This document shows, piece by piece, positions 18,051-25,186 of a stretch of 61,833 bases of DNA. Under the pieces are notes generated by a model. That model had not been told where the DNA came from and did no database searches. It saw nothing but the letters and a program-made list of their open reading frames with translations. The DNA lies in assembly GCA_002722135.1 (NCBI GenBank), contig PBKJ01000013.1:34212-96044 (forward strand), written 5' to 3'. This DNA is from Methanobacteriota archaeon (GTDB taxonomy: Archaea > Thermoplasmatota > Poseidoniia > Poseidoniales > Poseidoniaceae). Numbering within the stretch: the stretch's first letter is position 1; every line of letters starts with the position of its first letter. The position numbers were made by a program, and so were the translations under genes.

Positions 18051-18614
18051 TCAGCCGACCACGGCGCCTTCATGCAGCAGGGAAAGCCGGTAGAGCGCGT
18101 CGTGCTCAAGCATCCATTCGATGACCGCTGCGGGAACGTTGGGGCCAAGCACGGTGCGCACCGCGTCATCGTCGCCAACCGTGGAGAGCATGCGAGCCGT
18201 TTCCCGGACGCGCCAACCCTCTCGGTCCCGACGCGCTTCAAGGGGAACGCGAACCACCGTCCAACCGGCTGCTTCGTACAGCATGGCCGTGTCTTCGTCT
18301 GAGGTCAGCAAGACGCCTTCGCCATGGACGGCGGTGGCGTGCTCAACCCAAGCCGGCGGGTCGTTGATGTCGGGGATGTGGCAGTAGGTCAAGCGGACCA
18401 CGTCCTCCTCATCACACGCGTCTGCGGCCCATGCCCGAATCATCGCTTCGCGCTCGGACGCCGACCACGGGTTGCGCATGGAAGCCTCGGCCTCTGAGGA
18501 GCCAATGGCGATCATCACGTCGTCCGGTGCAGCGTGGGCCAAGGCGGCCTTCACCACGCCCTCATGCCCACAGTGGAAGGGCTGGAAGCGCCCCAACACC
18601 ACGGTGCGGACCAT
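18051..18614 (-). CDS. nadM: Nicotinamide-nucleotide adenylyltransferase (archaeal type)
   Basis: 187 residues. The nucleotidyl-transferase signature GRFQPFHCGH (8-17) and the block IGSSEAEASMRNPWSASERE match archaeal NadM, which joins NMN and ATP to make NAD. A C-terminal region (RVRETARMLSTVGDDD) occupies the position of the second ATP-binding motif, although the usual ISGTxIR is weak (WRVRETARML). Length is in the family range of 170-190. The gene is convergent with grpE (one base apart) and is followed upstream by the mscS-like gene on the same strand. Confidence 0.88.
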   Translation of the reverse strand: MVRTVVLGRFQPFHCGHEGVVKAALAHAAPDDVMIAIGSSEAEASMRNPWSASEREAMIRAWAADACDEEDVVRLTYCHIPDINDPPAWVEHATAVHGEGVLLTSDEDTAMLYEAAGWTVVRVPLEARRDREGWRVRETARMLSTVGDDDAVRTVLGPNVPAAVIEWMLEHDALYRLSLLHEGAVVG

Positions 18615-18623
18615 GTTGTGGCC

Positions 18624-19940
18624 TCAGTCAAGATCGAGGTTGGACAACACCGCTTCGAGGCGCGCGACCTCTTCTTCGATGGAACGGCGTTCCTTGCTGC
18701 CGATGCGTTCCTCGAGCCGCTCGGTGAGGATGTTGATGTCCTCGCGGATGGCCAGGCGCTGACGCTCCGTTCGGCGGTCGATGACCTTCATGCGGGCTTG
18801 GGCCGCGTGCTGACGGGCGCGCTTCTGCGAGAGCTTCTCCTCGGTTGGAGCGGGCGCCTTGTCCAGTTCGACGGCGACAGGGAAAGGAATCACGATGCCT
18901 TCCTGCGTGAATTCAGCGTCAATCATGCTGAGCAACTGGTCGTTGGCGATGCGCTTGTCGGCAAAGGACGCAAGCCACACATAGAGGCGGTAGACCTTGG
19001 CGTAGTCCGACATCTCGAGGAATTCGACGTGGGGCGCGGGGTCGTCCAAAACGTACTCTGAATCGCGAGCGACACGGAGCAGCGTGTGCTTGACGTGAGC
19101 GGATTTCTCGTCGTAATCCACACCGACGTCCACGCTCAGGACCACACGGCGTGGAAGGCCATCGCCACCGCCACGGGCCATGTTGGTGATGGTGGTGTTG
19201 ACGAGGGTGTTGTTGGGGATGATGACCAGTTCTTCCTCGAGGGTGAGGATCTTGGTGGAGAGCATGCCCATGGTCATGACCGTACCTTCAATGCCGTCGA
19301 CCACAATGCGGTCGCCGTTGTCGAACGGTCGGTCAAGAGACAGCATGAAGGAGTTCATGATGTTCCCGAGCGTGTGCTGGACGGCCAAACCGATGATGAT
19401 GGAAAACACCGCCAAGGACGCGAGCACGCCGGAGAGGTTGATGGACAACTGCTCCGCGGCCAGCACGATACCGATGGCCCAAACGGTGCCCCGGGCGAGG
19501 AAGACAAGCAGAGGGTTGGAGCCTTCGACTTTGACGTCACGGCTCTTTTGCATGTTGTCGAGGAAGGTGGTGAAGACCACCTTGATGGTCGCCGAAAGGG
19601 CAGAGGCGGAGATGAGGATGAGCGAGGCATAGACGTACGCAGGCGCAGACTCACCGAAATCGTCGAAGAGCCACTGCACCATGAACAGCGCCGCCACAAG
19701 GGTGACGCTGAGCAGCACACGGCTGGACACAATCTCGACGAGGTCGTCGTCCCATGAAGGCTGGGTTCGTCCAGCCAATTTCCGCATGAGGCCGAGGATG
19801 ACCTTGTTTGTGAAGATCGCAGCAAGCGCAACAAAAGCCACGGCAATGACGGCTTGCATCCAAAATTCCAGTGCGTCCACAGCGGACAAATCCACCAAGC
19901 TGTCGGGGATGCCGAGCACGTCGTTCAAGGGGCGACCCAT
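18624..19940 (-). CDS. MscS-family mechanosensitive channel
   Basis: 438 residues. Three to four N-terminal membrane segments (~28-50, 75-95, 105-125, 145-165) lead to the pore-lining TM3 and the MscS core with GLAVQHTLGNIMNSFML and DRPFDNGDRIVVDGIEGTV, the hallmark of the beta domain. The C-terminal ~120 residues form the mixed domain and a long charged coiled coil ending in RLEAVLSNLDLD. It should act as a membrane-tension safety valve during osmotic downshock. The charged tail is longer than in E. coli MscS. It lies downstream of the EF-hand protein gene, 56 bases apart. Confidence 0.92.
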   Translation of the reverse strand: MGRPLNDVLGIPDSLVDLSAVDALEFWMQAVIAVAFVALAAIFTNKVILGLMRKLAGRTQPSWDDDLVEIVSSRVLLSVTLVAALFMVQWLFDDFGESAPAYVYASLILISASALSATIKVVFTTFLDNMQKSRDVKVEGSNPLLVFLARGTVWAIGIVLAAEQLSINLSGVLASLAVFSIIIGLAVQHTLGNIMNSFMLSLDRPFDNGDRIVVDGIEGTVMTMGMLSTKILTLEEELVIIPNNTLVNTTITNMARGGGDGLPRRVVLSVDVGVDYDEKSAHVKHTLLRVARDSEYVLDDPAPHVEFLEMSDYAKVYRLYVWLASFADKRIANDQLLSMIDAEFTQEGIVIPFPVAVELDKAPAPTEEKLSQKRARQHAAQARMKVIDRRTERQRLAIREDINILTERLEERIGSKERRSIEEEVARLEAVLSNLDLD

Positions 19941-19996
19941 GGATGGCTGCCTCGCGCAAGCCCTCTAAGGCCTTCCGCCTGTCGACGAGGCGAGTT

Positions 19997-20308
19997 TCAC
20001 TCTTCTTCGCCGGTGGGACCGAGCATCGCGCGCCACTCAAACAGGTCGACGCGGTGGTCGATGTCGACGTCCGAGGAGGTGATGATGCGGGATACCTTGG
20101 CGGGATCGAGGTCCTCGCCAAGAAGGGCCGACAGCCCGTTCAGGAGTTCGGGGCCGTTGAGCTTCCCGTCCTCGTCCGTGTCAATCTGCTCGAAGGCTTC
20201 GTCAGCGGTCATTCCTTGTTCCTTCAATGCGGCCAGCAGGCGGCCGAGGGCGCCCGCCATGTCCCAATCCATGTCGTTGAGCATGAGGTGGGACCTGTGC
20301 TTCTGCAC
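19997..20308 (-). CDS. Small EF-hand protein
   Basis: 103 residues from a GTG at 20308 (GGAAGGG seven bases upstream); an ATG at 20284 would give 95. A complete EF-hand loop reads DTDEDGKLNGPE at about residues 43-54. A second, degenerate loop follows near residue 79 in SSDVDIDHRVDLFEW, where positions 1, 3, 5 and 12 are partly acidic. An N-terminal helix precedes the pair. This suggests a cytosolic calcium-binding or calcium-sensing protein. It is encoded upstream of the MscS channel and divergent from the Asp-rich surface protein, so calcium may link these neighbours (inference). Confidence 0.8.
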   Translation of the reverse strand: MQKHRSHLMLNDMDWDMAGALGRLLAALKEQGMTADEAFEQIDTDEDGKLNGPELLNGLSALLGEDLDPAKVSRIITSSDVDIDHRVDLFEWRAMLGPTGEEE

Positions 20309-20409
20309 TTAGCCCTTCCTTCAGATGGAGCGCCTCAACAAACCCACACCAAGCGAAGGGAATGAGAGAAATCAAACAGCATCTCGAGCATCCATGGGGG
20401 CGCTGCCCC

Positions 20410-20425
20410 TTTAGGGAGCCCTAAA
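20410..20425 (+). promoter_or_regulatory. Palindromic promoter element, copy 1
   Basis: TTTAGGGAGCCCTAAA is a perfect inverted repeat with 7-base arms and a 2-base centre. It ends 31 bases before the ATG of the Asp-rich surface protein at 20457 and runs into CTAAAAAT, a plausible TATA region. A near-identical element in the same orientation and at the same distance precedes the Cys-rich protein at 23647. It probably serves as a BRE/TATA-overlapping operator or activator site. Confidence 0.6.
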
Positions 20426-20456
20426 AATCCTAAAGCGTCGAGCACCTCGCAACACC

Positions 20457-22148
20457 ATGAACGGGCGGACCTTCGCCGGCGGTGTGGCGCTGATGCTGTT
20501 CAGTGCCCTTTTCCTCGGCATGGCTGCGCCTGGCCTCGATCCCGGCCACTTGGAGGCAGGTCAAGCGCATCCAGATTGGACGTCCGGCCGTGACGATGAC
20601 GATTTTTGCGAGCAGTTTGAGGACGACGAAACGCAGTGCAATCAATATCCACAATGCGAATGGGAAGCCGAAGACGACGATGACGCAGAACCCGGCGAGG
20701 GGGATTGCGAAGAAGCCGAAGACGATGATGACGACGACGACGACGATGATGACGACGACGACGATGACGACGACGACGACGATGACGACGACGACGATGA
20801 CGACGACGACGATAACGGCGGCGGCACCCCCGGAAACGGAGGTGGCGGTGGAGGCTCCAGCGACGTGGACACCGACAACGACGGAACGAACGACAATCTC
20901 GACGACGACGACGACAACGATGGCGTGAACGACAACGCCGATGCCTTCCCCCTCGATGCAAACGAAACGACCGACAGCGACAACGACGGCGTGGGCGACA
21001 ACGCCGACAACGACGATGACAACGACGGCGTGGTGGACGACAACGACGCTTACCCAAACGACCCGAATGAGCAATACAACTTCGACGGCGATAGCGTCGG
21101 AGACAACGCAGACACGGACGACGACAACGACGGCGTTGAAGACGCCTATGACGCCTTTCCTTACGACGCCACGGAGTGGTCGGACCACGACGGTGATGGC
21201 CTCGGCGACAACGCCGACCGGGACGACGACAACGACGGCGTGGCCGATGATCAGGACGCCTTCCCTCTGGATCCGAACGAATCCAACGATGCCGATGGAG
21301 ATGGGGTCGGGGACAACGCCGACAACGACGATGACAACGACGGCGTCAACGACGATGAAGACCAGACGTTTGACAACGAGAACGTGCAAAGGTCGGATCA
21401 CGACGGTGATGGCTACCCCGACGATGAGGACCTGGACGACGACAACGACGGCGTCAACGACGAACTCGATGCCTTCCCGAAAGACCCGTCCGAGACCGCC
21501 AATTTCGACGGCGATGCGGTCGGTGACAACGCGGACACCGACGATGACAACGACGGTGTGCTCGATGAGAACGACGCCTTCCCCTTCAACGCAAGTGAAT
21601 GGTCGGACAACGACTTGGACGGCATCGGCGACAACGCGGACACCGATGATGACAACGACGGCATCCTTGACCAAGACGACGATTTCCCGCGTGATGCAAC
21701 CTACAGCGAAGACCACGACGGAGACGGAATGGCAGACTCGGTGGACCTTGACGACGACAACGACGGTACGCCGGACATCATCGACGCCTTCCCTCTCAAC
21801 GCCTCTGAGAGCTCGGATTACGACGGTGATGGCATCGGTGACAACCGAGACATGGACGACGACAATGACGGTTTCCTCGACGTCTTCGACCGCTATCCAA
21901 GGTTCGCTGGGATCCCCAGCAGCGAGGAACAGGCCGGGGAGGATGGCTCGAACGTGGACGCCCCACAGGGCGAGCAAAGCATGACGTTGAACGCGTCGAA
22001 CCTGATTGTCCTCCTGCTTCTGTCTTCGACGATCAGCATCAGCCTCGTGTTGCTTGCCCAACGCTTCCTGAAGACCAACTCAACCACGCGTCCAGAAGAC
22101 AAGCAAGCCGTGGACATCAACGAAGAGAACCAAGAGGTGGAAGCATGA
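20457..22148 (+). CDS. Asp-rich thrombospondin-3-like surface protein with C-terminal anchor
   Basis: 563 residues. An N-terminal signal peptide (~1-24, hydrophobic ALMLFSALFLGMAA) is followed by an acidic Cys-containing segment, a run of 31 consecutive Asp (residues 89-119), a Gly-rich linker, and about 14 calcium-binding-type repeats of the form DxDxDGxxDNxD (~140-480). A C-terminal membrane segment (~520-545) is followed by a short charged tail. It should be exposed outside the cell and bind many Ca ions. The next gene overlaps its stop (ATGA). The exact length of the Asp run may vary between strains because it is coded by a simple repeat. Confidence 0.9.
   Translation: MNGRTFAGGVALMLFSALFLGMAAPGLDPGHLEAGQAHPDWTSGRDDDDFCEQFEDDETQCNQYPQCEWEAEDDDDAEPGEGDCEEAEDDDDDDDDDDDDDDDDDDDDDDDDDDDDDDDNGGGTPGNGGGGGGSSDVDTDNDGTNDNLDDDDDNDGVNDNADAFPLDANETTDSDNDGVGDNADNDDDNDGVVDDNDAYPNDPNEQYNFDGDSVGDNADTDDDNDGVEDAYDAFPYDATEWSDHDGDGLGDNADRDDDNDGVADDQDAFPLDPNESNDADGDGVGDNADNDDDNDGVNDDEDQTFDNENVQRSDHDGDGYPDDEDLDDDNDGVNDELDAFPKDPSETANFDGDAVGDNADTDDDNDGVLDENDAFPFNASEWSDNDLDGIGDNADTDDDNDGILDQDDDFPRDATYSEDHDGDGMADSVDLDDDNDGTPDIIDAFPLNASESSDYDGDGIGDNRDMDDDNDGFLDVFDRYPRFAGIPSSEEQAGEDGSNVDAPQGEQSMTLNASNLIVLLLLSSTISISLVLLAQRFLKTNSTTRPEDKQAVDINEENQEVEA
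20721..20813 (+). repeat. GAC/GAT trinucleotide tract coding 31 Asp
   Basis: Ninety-three bases consisting only of GAC and GAT codons. The mixture of the two codons is irregular, so the tract is less slippery than a pure triplet repeat. It is a likely site of length variation and of assembly error. Confidence 0.95.
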
Positions 22149-22594
22149 ACGCCGCCAAAAAAATCCTTGACGCAAATGTAAGGAGCATCCTGAACCCAAG
22201 CGTTTGGTTGCTGATTGTCGCCGTCTCCCATACCTTGTTTGGCTCACTTGTGCCGATGATGCAAGCAGAACCCGGATCGGATGAATTCATTTCAGCCTCG
22301 TATGGGCTTGTGATTGCTGTGGTGCTGATCAGCATCTACGTCTTCACCCAGGACGCGCCCATGGCCAGAATGACGGCCGTAGTCGGCGCAGCCGTGTTCT
22401 CTTGGATCTTGATGCTGAGCCTCATCTCTGAAGGCGGAGACTTCCAGCTGACCGCTGAACTCTCACCGCCCTTTGTCTACAAATTCCAGCTCAACATCGA
22501 ACTGGCTCCACCGCTGTTGTTGTGGGGCCTGTTGGCCACCAGTGGTTTCCTTCACTGGAACACCGGCGAGACAGAAGAGACCAGCACCGAGTGA
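22145..22594 (+). CDS. Small four-helix membrane protein
   Basis: 149 residues with hydrophobic segments near 20-40, 52-70, 78-97 and 120-138, a short extracytosolic Asp/Glu-poor loop (QAEPGSDEF) and an acidic C-terminus. I recognise no family. Its start overlaps the stop of the Asp-rich surface protein (ATGA), and the next membrane protein gene follows after nine bases, so the three are one operon. It could help anchor, assemble or export the surface protein, but this is inferred from context only. Confidence 0.8.
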   Translation: MNAAKKILDANVRSILNPSVWLLIVAVSHTLFGSLVPMMQAEPGSDEFISASYGLVIAVVLISIYVFTQDAPMARMTAVVGAAVFSWILMLSLISEGGDFQLTAELSPPFVYKFQLNIELAPPLLLWGLLATSGFLHWNTGETEETSTE

Positions 22595-22603
22595 GGGAAC
22601 AGC

Positions 22604-23311
22604 ATGTCTGAGGAGCGCGCGTACTTCGAGAACCTCCTCAAGAAGGGGTACCCGAAGGAAGACGCCCTCGCCTACACGCAGAAGTATTACCCCGACTTTA
22701 CAGACCGACTCCCTGAACCGCCTCCTCCTCCGGCCTTTCTCGATGAGGACATGAACGAATGGCCCATCTATCACGAAGGGGGATTCCGCCTCGAACACCT
22801 CGTTGCGGAAAGCATCCTGCTTGCAGAGGCCATGCGAGACACCATCGTTGAACACCGCCAGAAAGTCATGGCCGCTGTTGGTTTGGTGGCTGTGCTCTTG
22901 CTGGCCGCTCTCGCCATGCAGATTCCTGCTCAGCTGAGCCCTTTGGAGGGCGATTGGATGAAGGCCGATGGTGAGATCATCACCTTTGCCGGTCAGGGCG
23001 AATACCTCGACCGAAGCGGATATGAGGCTGAATGGAGCCTTGACGGCAACATCCTGGAGGTCGTGTGGGTGGATCAACCACGTCAAGGCGATTCGACCAC
23101 TGCGTTCGCACAAAGCGGCCGCGTCTCCATTGAGGACGACGGGGCGTACATGTGGCTCAGGTGGACGTCACTTACCGTCAACGGCGAGGCGGAGAGCCCC
23201 CCTGACACATGCATTCTTCTCATCGATGCAAACGAAGTGAGCAACATTCCTGCTTACGTGGACTTCGCAGAGCAGAACGTTGGCAGAGCGCCATCATGGT
23301 GCATAGACTGA
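22604..23311 (+). CDS. Single-span membrane protein of the surface module
   Basis: 235 residues. The cytosolic N-terminus carries a motif (YFENLLKKGYPKEDALAYT, then YYPDF) typical of short recruitment helices. A Pro-rich linker (EPPPPPAF) follows, then one membrane segment at about 88-107 and an extracellular beta-rich domain (110-235) with two Cys (DTCILL, SWCID) that could form a disulfide. The extracellular part reads LEGDWMKADGEIITF, then YEAEWSLDGNILEVVW, reminiscent of lipocalin-like domains. The ATG follows GAGGGAACAGC. The gene ends inside the 3' end of the convergent Cys-rich gene (18-base overlap). Confidence 0.8.
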   Translation: MSEERAYFENLLKKGYPKEDALAYTQKYYPDFTDRLPEPPPPPAFLDEDMNEWPIYHEGGFRLEHLVAESILLAEAMRDTIVEHRQKVMAAVGLVAVLLLAALAMQIPAQLSPLEGDWMKADGEIITFAGQGEYLDRSGYEAEWSLDGNILEVVWVDQPRQGDSTTAFAQSGRVSIEDDGAYMWLRWTSLTVNGEAESPPDTCILLIDANEVSNIPAYVDFAEQNVGRAPSWCID

Positions 23312-23647
23312 GCGTTGCTTGACGGCGGCCCGAAACTCCTCGGGATCATGACCCATGGCTTCGAGTATGGTTGGGCACCTGCTGCAGGTCTTGGGCTTCC
23401 TTTCTCGGCATTTACCGCAGCATTTTTTCTTCGGTCCTTTGGCGATCATCTTTGGGGACAACCCGCTTCCCTCGAACTGTTCGAAATACCCGTCACCGCT
23501 TGCTGTGGTTTTTGCGCAGTTCCCACAATGTCCTGAGCAAGCTTGCCTTCCGCCCTGCTCAACCGTATTGAGCATGTCCCACACACAGTCAGGACAGAAA
23601 GAAAACCCGGCGGGAGGGTGAACGCCACAGGATGAACAGGCCGCCAT
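23294..23647 (-). CDS. Cys-rich multi-zinc-ribbon protein
   Basis: 117 residues with 15 Cys arranged as CSSC (4-7), CPDC (18-21), CSGHCGNC (37-44), CCGKC (76-80) and CSRC (88-91). These pairs would bind two or three zinc ions. No other domain is recognised. It may be an RNA- or protein-binding adaptor. The ATG at 23647 follows GAGGGG, and 30 bases upstream is the same palindromic element as in front of the Asp-rich surface protein, so the two transcripts are probably co-regulated even though they converge. Confidence 0.75.
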   Translation of the reverse strand: MAACSSCGVHPPAGFSFCPDCVWDMLNTVEQGGRQACSGHCGNCAKTTASGDGYFEQFEGSGLSPKMIAKGPKKKCCGKCRERKPKTCSRCPTILEAMGHDPEEFRAAVKQRSVYAP

Positions 23648-23677
23648 AACCCCTCAGGGAAGGTTGCAGCACATAAG

Positions 23678-23693
23678 TTTAGGGCAACCTAAA
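23678..23693 (-). promoter_or_regulatory. Palindromic promoter element, copy 2
   Basis: Read on the minus strand toward the Cys-rich gene, this is TTTAGGTTGCCCTAAA. It matches copy 1 (TTTAGGGAGCCCTAAA) at 14 of 16 positions and lies 30 bases before the ATG at 23647, compared with 31 for copy 1. It is followed by CTTATG, a possible TATA continuation. Confidence 0.6.
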
Positions 23694-23804
23694 AATCAAA
23701 AATTTGAACATTCGACTCGCTCGTCTGAAGCGGGGCGCCTCCCTGCAAAACCCGTGGAACGAACCGACTCTTGGGTTGTCCAAAGAAGCGCCAATGCGTG
23801 CCGC

Positions 23805-24194
23805 TCAGTAGCACAGCACGGTATCCGCTGAGGTGGCCAGAGCGATGACGCCCGGCGGGCCGCTCCACGCAATGGCCTCGTCAGGCACAATAATCCCGCC
23901 CTGACCCTCTTCAATGTCAGCAGTGGCTTTGAGCGAGTTGAAGGAACAGTGCCATCGAGCGCCGTTGATCAGCGTCTGGATGAAGCCCTGCGCCATGGCT
24001 GGAGGCGCACCCAGCCGCTCCGCAAGGCCCTCGAGGTAACCTGGTACGAGCATGCGCGTGGACGCCGCAGCAAAGAACACGTCCACGTCATGCCCGTCGG
24101 TGACGGCCTGCGCGGCACAGGCAAGGCCGACGACGGACTTCATCGGGTCGGTTTCAGGGTCGGAGACGAATTTCACGAAGACGCGGCAACTCAT
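23805..24194 (-). CDS. DsrE/F-like sulfur-carrier family protein
   Basis: 129 residues from the ATG at 24194; an in-frame ATG at 24227 would add 11. The alpha/beta fold starts with a strand CRVFVKFVSDPETDP, then helix SVVGLACAAQAV, then strand HDVDVFFAAAST. The segment ARWHCSFNSLKA corresponds to the Cys-bearing position of DsrE-type proteins, followed by VIALATSADTVLCY. Such proteins carry or relay sulfur or act as small adaptor proteins. It is encoded alone on the minus strand. Assignment rests on fold-level pattern and is moderate. Confidence 0.65.
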   Translation of the reverse strand: MSCRVFVKFVSDPETDPMKSVVGLACAAQAVTDGHDVDVFFAAASTRMLVPGYLEGLAERLGAPPAMAQGFIQTLINGARWHCSFNSLKATADIEEGQGGIIVPDEAIAWSGPPGVIALATSADTVLCY

Positions 24195-24302
24195 GTTTGG
24201 TGCAATGCCATGGATGATTTCAATCATCCGTGTGTGCTCGAAAGCACTGCATCTTGTGTCGCCGCTGTAACGGTCCTGTCATGTCGTGCCGTGCAGGTCG
24301 TG

Positions 24303-24521
24303 CTACGGTTGCATGGATGCCTCGGCGATGAAACCGAAGACTTCGACGGTGATGGTGATCTCCAGGCCGCCAGCGGTCCAGCCCGTAGTTGGCGAAACGG
24401 TGGTCTGCAGCGGGCTGGAAGGCTGGACGTCGTGCGAAACATCGCCCAATTCGGTGGGTGCATCGAACACCGGTGCGAGCGCGACGGCCAGCAGAATGGC
24501 GGTCACCGTCCACACGCGCAT
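24303..24521 (-). CDS. Small secreted or membrane-anchored protein
   Basis: 72 residues from the ATG at 24521, or 79 from a TTG at 24542. A hydrophobic N-terminus (VWTVTAILLAVALAPVF) looks like a signal peptide or anchor. The rest is a short Thr/Ser-rich beta segment ending EVFGFIAEASMQP. No family is recognised. Other frames are open on both strands here, so it is only moderately supported; the signal-like start is the main evidence. Confidence 0.45.
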   Translation of the reverse strand: MRVWTVTAILLAVALAPVFDAPTELGDVSHDVQPSSPLQTTVSPTTGWTAGGLEITITVEVFGFIAEASMQP

Positions 24522-24667
24522 GAACCAACCTTGCTGTCGCAAACAAAGAGACTACGGCAACGCTCGCGATACCGGATTGATTTCGTAAGTGTAGAGGGAT
24601 AATTTTCGGCAGCAATTATTTGTGTCCTCGTAGTGTCGGTCACCTCATTCGCGTCGGGGGCGACATT

Positions 24668-25186
24668 GTGATTCAACTGGTATCATTGAAGGATGCTGGT
24701 TTGGTCCTCTCTGCAAACTCACGTGTTCTGATCATTGGCACCATAGGATCTGGAAAATCATATGCCACGAGGCACCTGGCTCAGCAGAATGAGGCCATTA
24801 TGGTCTACTCTATCGATGATTTTCGTAGGGAGTGTATGGCCTCGTCAGAATCTGGAGAGGCAGCTGCTCGGCAAAAGTTTCTCCTCGCTTGCACTGAACA
24901 AGACGGGATTTTCGAATTCACTGGTGCGGGCCCTCTCCACGAACCAGTTATGCAGGCTGCAACAAAAAATCCGTTCGATTTCATCCTCCGTGTGCACACA
25001 CCCACTCAAGTTTGTATGGAACGTGTGGCCTTTCGGCGTGACTGGCCCCCCTACCCAACTAACATCATGCCAGATTCAGATCTCATCAATGCCATTTCCA
25101 ATGAACTGGATCGGCACGGCTTCGACAGACAATCATCGGATTGGAACGGCCAGCTGCTTCTGCATGTCTCGGGAGTGATGGAATGA
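24668..25186 (+). CDS. Small P-loop kinase or NTPase
   Basis: 172 residues from a GTG at 24668 preceded by GGGGG; the frame is open a little further upstream without an ATG. Walker A is GTIGSGKS (24-31), followed by YSIDDFRRE at about residue 50, whose Asp-Asp sits where nucleoside- and shikimate-kinase-like enzymes hold a catalytic acid. A lid-like Arg segment appears in VAFRRDWPPYPTN. The substrate is unknown; phosphorylation of a sugar, cyclitol or nucleoside would fit the pathway. It is the first gene of the island operon and its stop overlaps the next start (ATGA). Confidence 0.7.
   Translation: MIQLVSLKDAGLVLSANSRVLIIGTIGSGKSYATRHLAQQNEAIMVYSIDDFRRECMASSESGEAAARQKFLLACTEQDGIFEFTGAGPLHEPVMQAATKNPFDFILRVHTPTQVCMERVAFRRDWPPYPTNIMPDSDLINAISNELDRHGFDRQSSDWNGQLLLHVSGVME

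Noticed and set aside
20430-22061. 543-codon open frame on the minus strand, almost all Val and Ile
   Set aside because: It is the complement of the GAC/GAT-rich coding sequence; the plus frame has a signal peptide, ordered repeats and an anchor.
24543-24667. Possible left attachment site of the island
   Set aside because: No copy of the tRNA-Ala 3' end or of the bases after it could be found here by eye.
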